DNA of 64,000 nt from Synanceia verrucosa. Taxonomy: Eukaryota > Chordata > Actinopteri > Perciformes > Synanceiidae. The notes beneath the pieces are model-generated. The model saw only the letters and a program-made list of their open reading frames with translations. It was not told where the DNA came from and searched no databases. Location of the stretch: the NCBI GenBank assembly GCA_029721515.1, contig CM056568.1:1984001-2048000 (forward strand), read 5' to 3'. Made by a program: the position numbers and the translations under genes. Of this stretch, positions 43,661 through 53,019 are shown piece after piece (positions within the stretch are counted from its first letter, which is position 1; the number at the start of each line of letters is the position of its first letter).

Positions 43661-43741
43661 GATAAATTACATGACATGATATTTTAATGCAGTTTTTATA
43701 CAAGGTGCATATTATGCTCATATTATGAGCCATCTGGGAGT

Positions 43742-43930
43742 TTTTCAAAATCAATCAAAATCAAAAGCCTTTATTGTCATTATAAATGAAATTTATGAAA
43801 TTTGGAGTGCTGTTCCACTTGGTGCTTCACAATTTGCAGACAGTCAACAAAGTATAAAAACATAAATAATTAGGTAAAATTAAAATATAGTGAGTGGTAT
43901 TTACAGAAGACAAATTCACATTTAAACCAT
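43742..43930 (-). mobile_element. LINE 3'-tail fragment
   Basis: 'aatcaaaatcaaaagccttt' + 'attgtcatt' is the reverse of a '...aatgacaataaaggctttt' tail with a simple-repeat end. 5' truncated. Confidence 0.55.
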
Positions 43931-43964
43931 GCTCAGTTGGTACTAAAGAAAATATCCCCCAGCA

Positions 43965-44512
43965 TTAGACCAGCAGCAGTCTGAACCATTGATACAAGGC
44001 AGGATGGATCCATGCTTTCATGGTGTTTCCTCCAAACTCTGACCATCTACCATCTGAATGTTTAGCTGAAATGGAGACTGGTCAGAGCAGACAACATTTC
44101 TCCATCTTCTGTTGTCCAGTTGTGGTGATCCTGTGTGAACTGTAGCCTCAGTTTGCTGTTCTTCGCTGACAGCAGTGTCTCCATGTGTGCTCTTCTGCTG
44201 CTCTACTCCTGCTCTACTCTTCTTCAAGGTTCAGTGTTGTTCTTCACACATGATATTCTGCATCCCTTGATTGGAATCAGTGCTTATTTCACTTCATGTT
44301 GTCTTTGTATAATCTCCAACCAGTCTGCTCAGCAGTTTCTGAAATACTCAGACCAACCCGTCTGGCACCAACAACCATTCCATGTTCACGGTCTTTTAGA
44401 TCCCCTTTTTTTCTCCATTCTGATGCTCAGTTTAATGTACATGACTTAATGCATTGTGTTGCTGCCATATTGTTAGCTGATTAGCTATTTGTGTTAACAA
44501 GTGATTAAAGAT
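43965..44512 (+). mobile_element. Dispersed repeat, copy 2 (empty site)
   Basis: Parallels 17930-18103 and 18524-18700 and continues further with 'cagcagtttctgaaatactc', 'gtctggcaccaacaaccatt' and 'attctgatgctcagttt', phrases of a repeat widespread in fish. At 44148-44150 the target TCA of the 18104 element is present once, with no insertion. Confidence 0.85.
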
Positions 44513-44574
44513 GTATTATTACTATTAGGACTATGAATATGAAGTAAAAAAACAGACATCTCTCAGGTATCCAT

Positions 44575-44796
44575 GGGTCCAGATTAGGTGGTGGAGTAGA
44601 GGTTGGGCAGACCAGTCTTTGTCTTTTGCTACTGTGTGACGTGATGGTGGTGATGAGGACATCTTGCTGAGGCTTTGGCATGGTGGAGAGGACATCAGAA
44701 TCCATTGCCTCCAGCTTGATGCTTCTCTTCATCAACTTGGACACACTCTAGGGCTAATTCGTAATTTGGCCCATACAAATAAAATTGACTTGACAG
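44575..44796 (+). mobile_element. Retroelement-tail family copy
   Basis: 'tggcatggtggagaggacat', 'ccattgcctccagcttgatg' and 'acaaataaaattgacttgac' match the family at 40600 and 50585, here fused directly to the tail by an internal deletion. Confidence 0.7.
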
Positions 44797-44799
44797 AAA

Positions 44800-45110
44800 A
44801 TAATAACAGTGAAAAGTCACTGTGCAAATTAATTATTGTTGTATTTTAATGACAAATAATAGAAGGTTTGACACTGCGTTGGCCGCAGGACCAGCAGCCA
44901 ACTTTGCCAGAGTTGCTGCTAAATATACTTTTAGAGTCTAAAATGTCCAAGATGGCATGGTTGTCCAGCTCCAATCAGATCAGTGGTCAGTGTAACAGCA
45001 GCAAGGCATCAAGTTTGCTTTCCTGCTGTGTTTGTGTGTGTCACTGTGACCCAGCAATCAGCTGGAGGACAGCGTGGGTGCAACTGACCTGCAGCTCACA
45101 CTCAAGTCTA
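44800..45110. other. No recognisable feature
   Basis: Spacer with no identifiable repeat; the frame 44868-45209 runs into the (CA)n and is not a gene. Confidence 0.4.
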
Positions 45111-45111
45111 G

Positions 45112-45142
<31 letters not shown>

Positions 45143-45170
45143 CACACACACACACACACACACACACACA
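45111..45170. repeat. (CA)n microsatellite
   Basis: About 60 bp of CA with one 'tg' interruption. Confidence 0.98.
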
Positions 45171-45275
45171 GCTGGACCTCAGTGCTGCCAACTCAGGTCT
45201 CAAGGATAGCGAGTGAAACCCCTGCTTAAAATGAGATCCACTGTCTGCATACCAATAGAATGGCCTCAGGGCTCA

Positions 45276-45278
<3 letters not shown>

Positions 45279-45316
<38 letters not shown>

Positions 45317-45319
45317 TGT
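45279..45319. repeat. (TG)n microsatellite, inverted to the (CA)n at 45111
   Basis: About 41 bp of TG, 108 bp downstream of a complementary (CA)n. Confidence 0.98.
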
Positions 45320-45329
45320 TTCTCCTTTA

Positions 45330-45760
45330 CAGTGTGAAATACTGCCCCAAGAGCAGAGAAAACTATTGATGGCTGTGATTTAGAATAAGTCAGGAGTTGC
45401 CTGTGGTCAAAAGTGGCATCCAGTGTCCCCCAGGGGCCCCTGAATGTGTCAGAAATAGGTGAGGGTGTGTGGGATCAGAAGGGCATTGTATCGTGGCTAT
45501 TGGTGAAGAAACATGCCAAACGCTAATTATATGCTATTCCTTTTAACATATAGACTCATATAGATGTTGGGCTGTGATTTCAAGTCATAGTCGTTAGACT
45601 GTGTCTATTTTTCTGACATGAAGGGACTGATTCCACTGATGGTCAGCTCATTAAAGCTCTAAAACATCCTCATTTTACCTCCTGGGTTGTGTTCCAACAC
45701 TGTTTGAGCAAAGCTCACATTCCAGTCATTGACTGGACTCAACAAAGGTTTATGACCTTA
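45330..45760. other. No recognisable feature
   Basis: Unclassified sequence. Confidence 0.4.
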
Positions 45761-45762
45761 TG

Positions 45763-45788
45763 GTGTGTGTGTGTGCGTGTGTGTGTGC
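45763..45788. repeat. (GT)n microsatellite
   Basis: Short GT run with a 'gc' interruption. Confidence 0.93.
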
Positions 45789-45823
45789 TTATCAAGATAA
45801 GCAAAAACACCTGCTGGTTTAGA

Positions 45824-46080
45824 CCAGGGGTCTGCAACTTTATCTTATAATGAAATATAAAAAATAATAAGTAATTTAAAATATGCTATACGTTAATGGC
45901 TGGTGCCTTTACTTGAAGGCAGCTAATCTTGAGCTAACCATGGATAAATCCATGAAAGGGAAGAAAAGTAGAGTTTAATTCTGTGTAGACAGATGCATTG
46001 GTCTGCACTGCCTCCATTGTTGGCCTGCCTCTGTGCTTGATATGTGGTAACAAATTAGCAATGAAGTGGACTGTGATGGA
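45824..46080 (+). pseudogene. hAT transposon remnant with BED-finger piece
   Basis: It starts with 'caggggtctgcaactttatc', a typical hAT terminus. Downstream, one plus frame reads C-L-I-C-G-N-K-L-A from about 46031, matching the first Cys-x2-Cys of the BED zinc finger near the start of hAT transposases, preceded by a basic G-K-K-S-R piece at about 45960. Stops break the frame and the transposase core is absent, so the copy is dead. Confidence 0.6.
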
Positions 46081-46089
46081 AATTTAGCT

Positions 46090-46625
46090 GATTGTATAAG
46101 CTGTTATGTCTGAACTCATGATGATGTCGCTGGAAGTTATCTTGTTTTAGTTTTCACAGAGAACAGTGTGTGTGTCTTTTCCTTGCCATCAGGCCTGATA
46201 GACTTGTGGACTCTGTCTACAGTAAAACATACAGCATGTTTGTTTATCACTATGACGGTATTGCTTGTCAGCAGGAACTCACGTAAGCATGTATGTATCA
46301 GTAGTGCATAAATATTGTTTTTCCTTACATTCTGTATGGGCATTGACTCACAAAGCTCTGTGCTGTGTGTCTGAATTCTCATCTCTGTTCTGCAGACAGA
46401 TATTAAAAGCAACTCTTTTGGGCAACTGAATCAGTGAAGTTACTCATTCCTTGTGTAATTAAAGAACCCTGTGGAGATTAGACCATCCTGACAGAGAATT
46501 TCCACCACATGGACTACATACACAAGTGGGCTACTATACACAAATATGAGGAGCAGTTAAATAAACTTCGTAGTTCTGTTTCATGCATTTGACCTACACA
46601 GGTACGTTTTTTTGGTCTTGGTCAT
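46090..46625. other. No recognisable feature
   Basis: Unclassified sequence between the hAT remnant and the split LINE. Confidence 0.4.
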
Positions 46626-46627
46626 TG

Positions 46628-46713
46628 AATGGTCAAGCACCATCTTATCTTAAAGAGCTGACAGTGCCTTGTAACCCTGCTAGAACTCTGCGCTTTCAGA
46701 ATGCAAGACCAGG
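46628..46713 (+). pseudogene. LINE C-terminal fragment, part 1 (5' of a SINE)
   Basis: The plus frame reads A-P-S-Y-L-K-E-L-T-V-P-C, N-P-A-R-T-L-R-F-Q-N-A-R, a conserved stretch in the C-terminal region of L2/Rex-type fish LINEs. It is interrupted at about 46714 by a SINE and continues at 46983. Confidence 0.8.
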
Positions 46714-46980
46714 AGGGCAGTGACTCAGGTGGTAAGATCGGTGGTTCAAATCCTGCTTGGGTATTGGGCAAGACACTTAACCCTCCTTGTCTCCAGTGAC
46801 ATCGTTGGTGTGTGAACATGTATGAATGCTTCAGTGGTGGCCGTAGACACGGATTGGCTGCCACGTTTCTGTCAGTCTGCACATGTAACAATGAGGAGTG
46901 AATGAACAATGTATTTATACTGTAAATTGACTTTGGGTGTCCTGAAAAGTGCTATAGAAGTACAATGCATTAATTTTTTT
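46714..46980 (+). mobile_element. tRNA-derived SINE (family E) inserted in a LINE
   Basis: Head with A-box-like 'gactcaggtggtaag' and B-box-like 'ggtggttcaaatcc'. The body has 'gggcaagacacttaaccctc', 'gtgtgaacatgtatgaatgc' and 'ttcagtggtggccg', and the tail is 'gaaaagtgctatagaagtac' then 'aatgcatta' and T-rich sequence. The tail resembles family C, so the two may be relatives. Both flanks belong to one LINE. No exact target duplication is seen. Confidence 0.88.
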
Positions 46981-46982
46981 AT

Positions 46983-47290
46983 TAGAGGTTCCTAGGGTTT
47001 ATAAAAGTAGAATGGGAGCTAGATCTTTCAGTTATCAAGCTCCTCTTCTATGGAACCAACTCACTCTTTCAGTTCATGACACCATCCCCTTATTCAAGAG
47101 TAGGCTTAAGACTTTCCTTTTTGATAGTGCTTATAGTTAGGACTGATCCAAGGCTGACTCCGGCTGCCTTGGATCAATCCTTAGTTATGCTGCTATAGGT
47201 CTAGACTGCCGGGGGACTTCCTGTGACACACTGAGCTTCTCTTCTTCTTCATTTCGATGCCTCCATTAAGTCATTTATCTAACTTGCCTT
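46983..47290 (+). pseudogene. LINE C-terminal fragment, part 2 (3' of the SINE)
   Basis: Resumes with S-R-M-G-A-R-S-F-S-Y-Q-A-P-L-L-W-N-Q-L (about 47007-47063), then I-P-L-F-K-S-R-L-K-T-F-L-F-D (about 47087-47128). The stop lies shortly after, at the end of the domain, followed by the UTR phrases 'gctgctataggtctagactg' and 'cacactgagcttctcttc'. Together with part 1 this is the C-terminal tail of a reverse transcriptase protein; the catalytic domain is absent. Confidence 0.85.
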
Positions 47291-47507
47291 CTTCGCAGCA
47301 GTCCTTCGAGAACGAAATCGAGAACGTTTATTAACTTTGACCAAAATATTTCTGTGGGGTCATAGGAATGTAGTTATGCCACGGAACCAACCTGCGGTCA
47401 GCTCTGATAAAGGCTGGGTGGCCAGGAAAATGCTTTCACACACTTATTTAGGTCTCGGGACTGTGGGGAGACACTGAATTTGGCCTGGGGGTGGCGTATC
47501 CCTTTGA

Positions 47508-47600
47508 TTTCCAGTGAATCCCAGTGTTCTGGCTCAAATTTGGGTCTAAAAAGCGGAATTCATTTTAAATTCCTCACTCCTTTTCAATGAAGTTAAAGCA
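47508..47600 (+). mobile_element. Fragment of the Tc1-type MITE
   Basis: 'ccagtgaatcccagtgttct', 'aatttgggtctaaaaagc' and 'aattcctcactcc' match the interior of 23186-23675. Confidence 0.75.
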
Positions 47601-47609
47601 CTTCATGAT

Positions 47610-48600
47610 GCTGGATGGTCGAATAAATATGTTCAGCATTGTACCTCAGTGTCTGTGACGATTGTTATAAAGTGTCTAATGTTTCTATGTTCCCATTGGA
47701 ACAGAGCTCCTGGGTTAGTCTCCACTAACTCTCATTCCACCTCCCATTGTTCTGAAACACACCTGTAGACTAACAAAGAGCAAGCTTCCACCAAAAGAGA
47801 GCAACAGTAGAGCAGAAAGGCAGCACAGACAGCACAGTATGGTTTCAGATAAAAGGTTGGTCTTTCCTGTCCAGAAGATTCACCCTGGCCAATCACAGAG
47901 TCCTAGCTGCTCTTATTCTTTAAGTCAATATTGGTCATATTTATAATTAAAGATTATTTGTAGCATTAGCATTTTGAGTTAAACACACAGTGGTACTGAG
48001 CATGGCAATAAAGTTATCTTAGATGGTAAAATTCTGTTGAAGCAGTGGAATAAAAAGGCAGTTCTACATATTCACATACTGTGTGTATAAAATAATTGGC
48101 ACAGACCCGTAGTTACCAGTGAAGCTCCAAGGCCATGTACTTGGAATTCCTTGACATGTGTGGATTTTACACGTCCTAAGGGGGAGTTGATATTGCATTA
48201 TTTTTTACATATTGGCAGATTCAGATATTATTTCAGCTGAGGGCCAAATCACAAATAATGGATTATGGCTGTTGATAGCACAAGGTCTTTTGATTCAAAA
48301 AAGACAACACAATCATATCCCAGCGGAAACACACCCATGATGTTTGGCAGTTGTTTTGAGTGCGATTGTAACGATCAATGTGACAAAATACAGAATTACT
48401 GTGCTGGAGGCCAATGTGTTGTAAAGAAGGCTGTCAGAACCCAGTGGAGCTGTGCTCAGGTCACATAGACTCTCTCCTTTTATTATGCTCATGCATACCT
48501 GTGAGTGGATGAAATAATACATCAGCAGTGAGAAAATATTAATGATATTCTCTTATTTTAGCAGACACAATAAACAAGCCAAGGTTCTCTCCAATTCGCA
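47610..48600. other. Unclassified; small Cys-rich frame
   Basis: The frame at 48265-48468 (67 residues) has a cluster C-F-E-C-D-C-N-D-Q-C and further Cys, but no family I recognise. It lies just upstream of a DIRS/Ngaro remnant and could be part of a transposon. Confidence 0.35.
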
Positions 48601-48639
48601 GCTCAATCAGGTAATGGAACTCTACCCCTTCTTTTGAGC

Positions 48640-48930
48640 GGTGGAAGTGTATATCAGGGCCACACAGCCCCACAGGGTTATAGACCAACTGGGTAGACCT
48701 CTATCCAAGGCCTGGTTGTCACATTGGATCATGGATGTGATCCAACAGTCATACAAGGGGGCAGGCGTGCCAGTGCCACCTGGGTTTCGAACACACTCCA
48801 CCCTTGGTGTTGCAACCTCCTGGGCGCTGTGGAATGGAGCATCTCTGGTCTAACCCGTCCACATTTACCCAGTTCAACAGACTGAATGTGGCCGCATCCA
48901 CTCCCTTTGTGGGGAAGGGAGCAGGATGGC
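48640..48930 (+). pseudogene. DIRS/Ngaro tyrosine recombinase, C-terminal remnant
   Basis: The frame from 48641 includes G-R-P-L-S-K-A-W-L-S-H-W-I and H-S-T-L-G-V-A-T-S-W-A-L (His at 48794). A frame-shifted continuation gives W-S-N-P-S-T-F-T-Q-F-N-R-L-N-V near 48850-48895. This is the C-terminal catalytic region of the tyrosine recombinase that DIRS/Ngaro retroelements use in place of a DDE integrase. The family's H-S-T-R motif has Leu for Arg here, and the expected nucleophilic Tyr before R-L is Asn. With the frameshift, the enzyme is dead. Confidence 0.8.
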
Positions 48931-49094
48931 TTTAGGTAGAACCTTGCACCTAAGCACACAACAACAGTGGGTAGCGTCTGGCTCTTCTGTCAGCTTTGCT
49001 ACACGGGCTAGCACTAGTGGTGAGTTTGGGAGGTCTGCTCCTCTTCTTCATGAGGTATCTTACAGAGTCCCCGTACATATGGAATATGTAACTG

Positions 49095-49154
49095 GGTGGA
49101 GAGATAGCCTCGATATGATAAAGGTTCTCTGAGTGAAGAGACTATCTCTCCACC
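49095..49154. repeat. Inverted repeat near the DIRS/Ngaro 3' end
   Basis: 'ggtggagagatag' (49095-49107) is the exact complement of 'ctatctctccacc' (49142-49154). DIRS-like elements carry unusual split or inverted terminal repeats, so this may be a terminal structure of the remnant upstream. Confidence 0.7.
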
Positions 49155-49199
49155 ACAGGGTCGCTCAAAAGATTGTGTCGATCGAATAAAATGAGAGTG

Positions 49200-50580
49200 A
49201 TCATGCACACCTGTGTCCACATCACCTGTCAGGTGGAGTCAATTCATGTAGGTGCTTCCATTAAAGATTGTTTCGCTACACATTTGATTTGTTTGATTGA
49301 AAAAAAAATCTCTTTCCTTCAGAGATCGGTCTCTGGGAGATCAACAGGAAGACTGCTCTTATGGGAGTGGACCAAAACTTTGCTCTGTTTCTGGATCAGA
49401 GTGAGCAGCTCTGCAGCTCTGGAGCTTCACAGTGACAACCTGACAGGCTGCTCAGGGACTAAAGCAGAGCGACACTGGGTAATTTAGCAGGTTGACGTGG
49501 GACCCCTTTCACACTGCAGGCGAGCCAAGCCGATAAATTCCTGGGTCGATTGGAGAGTCGTTTGACCTGGGTCAAAATGCTGCGACAACTCTTTCACACT
49601 GTATGAAAATCCCATTTTGGTGCAGTGTGTGTTAAACAGTAGGTAGCAACACTGAGCTGTAAGCTTACAGCAGCCTGTCCTTTATAAGCCACTGATCATC
49701 CTCCTTTGCTTCAGTATTACTCTGCCCTCCATCCTCTCTTGCTGTCCCTAACAAACATCTAATTGCTTTTCTTTTAACATTCATCCTGTAAAAATTCACG
49801 CCAGATGTAATATTAAGGAAGAATTCACAACTAAAGATTATGGTCAAATATTTTCAATCCTCCTCTCCATCTGGAAAACCCTGTAAATTGTGTTACCTTG
49901 AATTTTTTTTCACATGGACCAAACATTAATATGTGGCTGAAGTGTTTTTGAGTTGTAATATTTGTAGTATTTAGAGCCGTCCTCACTGCTGGCGTTTTAA
50001 AGCTAAATAAGTGCTCTGCTGAGGGCACTGTCCATGTTTCTGAAATTCTGCCAGAGCATGATTTGGAGTGTTTCACAGTCATTATCTCTGACCTTCCCAG
50101 TTTGAACCTCTCCCGGTTTTAGATTGGTGAAAAAGCCTCCAAGTCACAGCACACGAGGGGGCTGATTTAACACTGTGGACTGATTTCATGCTTACTGGAA
50201 ATTTGATTGAAATGTCTTCTGTGGATAAAATATCAGTCACAAAGATAAATGTTGTGCTGTACATTGTTAACACTTTGTGAGTCTGTGTGTATGTCATCAT
50301 GGCAAAATGTGGTCCTGGAGACACCTACTGGATCAGGAACAACCACAGAGGAGGTTAACTACTTTACTTTAAGTCTGTCTGTTTGTGGACAGACTTTGTC
50401 ACCATGATAGCATTGAAACTGTGTAAGATGTAATCACAGAACTTTATAGGCAAGTGGTTAAAATCTCAATAGAGGTCTACATGTGACTCTAGACTCTAGT
50501 CTTTGCTGGACAAGACACAAACACTAAAAGAATTAAACATTTAATCATCATTTAAATGAAAATATTAAATAACCACTATT
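49200..50580. other. Mostly unclassified
   Basis: Around 49500-49610, 'cacactgcaggcgagccaag' and 'aattcctgggtcgattgg' resemble a fish DNA-transposon end ('cccgggtcgacccg'-type words). Frame 49173-49487 has no recognised domain. Confidence 0.4.
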
Positions 50581-50584
50581 GTTG

Positions 50585-51106
50585 GGTGGTGTGGTGCTGC
50601 TTGCCATGTGCCATCAGTTTGACATGGTAGAGAAGAGGACATGTTACTCAGACTTCATCTGGTTGGTTTGGTGGAGAGGAGGACATGTTGCTTTGAATCC
50701 ATTGCCTCCAGCTTGATGCTCTTCTTCATCCCCTTTCACACTTTCTCTCCATACTATCCATCCATCCATTTTCTACCTCTTATCCTCACATAGGGTCTTT
50801 GGGGGGGGCTGGAGCCTATCCCAGCTGTCTTAGGGTGAAAGGCAGGGTACACCCTGGACAAGTCTCCAGTTCATCACAGGACACATAGAGACAGACAACC
50901 ACTCACATTCACATTCACACCTACGGTCAATTTAAATTAACCAATTAACCTAATCCCCATGCATGTTTTTGGATGGTGGGAGGAAGCCGGAGTTCTCTCC
51001 ATACTATTTCCTATGTATTACCTGTTGTTATATGGAGTGTCTATGGTTTTTATTTCTTTAGTAATTTGTGATATTTGAATATACAAATAAAACTGACTTG
51101 ACTTAA
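50585..51106 (+). mobile_element. Retroelement-tail family copy split by a SINE
   Basis: The left part has 'tttggtggagaggaggacat' and 'ccattgcctccagcttgatg'. It is interrupted at 50758 by a SINE and resumes at 50993, ending 'acaaataaaactgacttgac'. Same family as 40600-41060 and 44575-44796. Confidence 0.8.
50758..50992 (-). mobile_element. 5'-truncated SINE family B with 15-bp TSD
   Basis: The reversed tail 'ccatccattttctacctctt' opens the insertion and 'gggaggaagccggag' closes it. The tRNA head is missing, as expected from incomplete reverse transcription. Both sides carry the same 15 bases, 'ttctctccatactat' (50743-50757 and 50993-51007), proving a retroposition event. Confidence 0.96.
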
Positions 51107-51109
51107 ATT

Positions 51110-51775
51110 GGTTATTGTGTTTCGCATAATAACCTATACAGCAGTTGCACATATGCACAGATAAATACAGTCACCTTGGTTCAGATGACATTCCTCATCT
51201 TAAGAAGCTCTTTCAGTGAGACACATCAAGTCCTTCTGCTGCTCTTACACTTTACCATCAACATGGTCCATTTGTTGCTCAAACCTACAATTAACACATA
51301 TTTTACCTAGATGGTGAATCAGAACACAACTAAAATACAAATTATTGTACAATGATCTGTTATTTTTTCTTCTCTCTGATATGTTCAGATCAGTCCAATA
51401 AGTTGCACCGTCCAATCAATAACTGACTACCAATTCTTATTCGTGGCTCCTCAGAGATCTTGAATAAGATCCTTGCTCCTCTGAGCTGAAATAAGAGCTT
51501 TGGGGCAGTGTGCATGATGTCATACCAGAACGACTTCCGGTTCAAAGCCAGGAGCGAGGATGTACTTTAGCTGTACCCTGTGAGTCACTGGTTCCAAGTG
51601 AAAAATGCTTCTCAATAAACTCAAGTGGAAAAGTTTTAGATAGAACTATAGAGAGTTCGGGGTGGAACTTTTTATTAATTGTTCTGAGGATTATTAACAA
51701 CATTTCACATCCTCACTCTCAATAAGTGGTTGAGATAATGTGGTTTATTTTGGTTTCGAGCTTTTCTGATTGTCT
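51110..51775. other. No recognisable feature
   Basis: Unclassified sequence. Confidence 0.4.
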
Positions 51776-51779
51776 GACT

Positions 51780-52100
51780 GCTTGTGTTCCTTGACCCATT
51801 TGACGCCACAGCCTCAGACCATCCTCACAACACAGCCACAGAACGAAGCTATTGATCACTACTTTCCTTTTCTTTCCTGTGCGCCTTTTCAGCAGACGCT
51901 GTGAATTAAGAGCTGCTTTTTATCTCGTGCGTCCACAGGCTCCCCAGACTCAGCCTACAGACACCCACCTCCAGTGATTAGCAGTAAATTGATTTCACAC
52001 TCCAGTAATGCCCAGACCAGGCTATAACAGGAACTGGAAGCAACCGTAGGTCACACAAATTAATTACTGCAATTAGCTTCCAGTCGGTTAGGGAAGTGGA
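51780..52100. promoter_or_regulatory. Candidate conserved non-coding element
   Basis: A repeat-free, less AT-rich stretch with homeodomain-type words: 'gtgattagcag', 'aaattaattactgcaattag'. It has no open reading frame signal. The call rests only on sequence texture and TAATTA motifs. Confidence 0.25.
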
Positions 52101-52109
52101 GGACAGAGA

Positions 52110-52380
52110 GGGAGAATGGCAGAGAGACACTCAACTTAGTTCAGACGGACTAGAACTTCTTGTAATGCTACAGTACAACACCTCATGTCTGACTGATGCT
52201 TTTCATAAATAACATTATCTCTGACCCTGCAGCATGCAATAAAGACACTGTGTACGGTTTAGAGTGACACGACATTATTTGTTTGCTGAATTACAGGAGA
52301 TGCTTGGACAGATTCAGAAAAGATGATTAAAAGATGACTGGATGGCCTTCTTGCTGTTAGTGATTCTAGCTACTTTCCGA
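52110..52380. other. No recognisable feature
   Basis: Unclassified sequence up to the Rex3 remnant. Confidence 0.35.
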
Positions 52381-52381
52381 A

Positions 52382-53012
52382 CCGAACCTGAATGGTGTTC
52401 TGTTATTTGACTTCGGGGCTCGTCATAGACTATCCATAAAGGACACCCTAGGCTGCAGTTCTGATCGAATTTGTGGTTGTATCACCAGATTTGCAGAACT
52501 TCGACCATGTTCCAGGGGAGGAGGGTGACATTGAGTCCAAATGGGCCATATTCCGTGCCTCCATTGCTAAGGCCTCTGGAGCTGTGGCCCTTAGGTAGTC
52601 GGTGCCCATCGAGGCAACAATCCTCAAACCCGTTGGTGGTCACCAGTGAGGGATGTCGTCAAGCTGAAGAAAGAGTCCTATTGGGCCTTTGTGGTCCACC
52701 ATCTGACATCTCAAGAGGGGGAAGCAGTGCACCTTCAGCACTGTGTATAGTGGGGATGGAGCACTGCTGACCTCGACTCTGGATGTTGTGAGTCGGTGGG
52801 GAGAATAATCAAGAATACGAAGACCTCCTTCCTTAATTCCAGGCGGATCGGTGCAGCTTCTGCAGTGATGCGGATGCTGTACCGGTCCGTCGTGGTAAAG
52901 AGGGAGCTGAGAGGCGAAGCTCTCAATTTACCAGCTGATCTACGTTCCTACCCTCACCTATGGTCACAAGCTGTGGGTCATGACCAAAAGTACGAGATCA
53001 CGGATGCAAGTG
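52382..53012 (+). pseudogene. Rex3: Rex3 (RTE-clade) LINE with internal deletions
   Basis: Order of recognisable Rex3 phrases: 'ttatttgacttcggggctcg', 'caccctaggctgcagttctg', 'ggaggagggtgacattgagt', 'tcaagctgaagaaagagtcc', 'tctcaagagggggaagcagt', 'tgttgtgagtcggtggggag', 'gcagtgatgcggatgctgta' and 'tcctaccctcacctatggtc'. These span endonuclease-RT linker to the C-terminal part of the polyprotein. At least three large internal gaps occur (near 52490, 52695 and 52838), and the reverse transcriptase core is missing. The frame 52796-53092 preserves a C-terminal stretch with I-G-A-A-S-A-V-M-R-M-L-Y-R-S-V-V. The copy is dead. Confidence 0.85.
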
Positions 53013-53019
53013 TTAATGC

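Noticed and set aside
48265..48468. Cys-rich 67-residue frame as a small secreted or toxin-like peptide
   Set aside because: No signal peptide and no known cysteine framework. It lies next to a dead retroelement and is unlikely to be a host gene.
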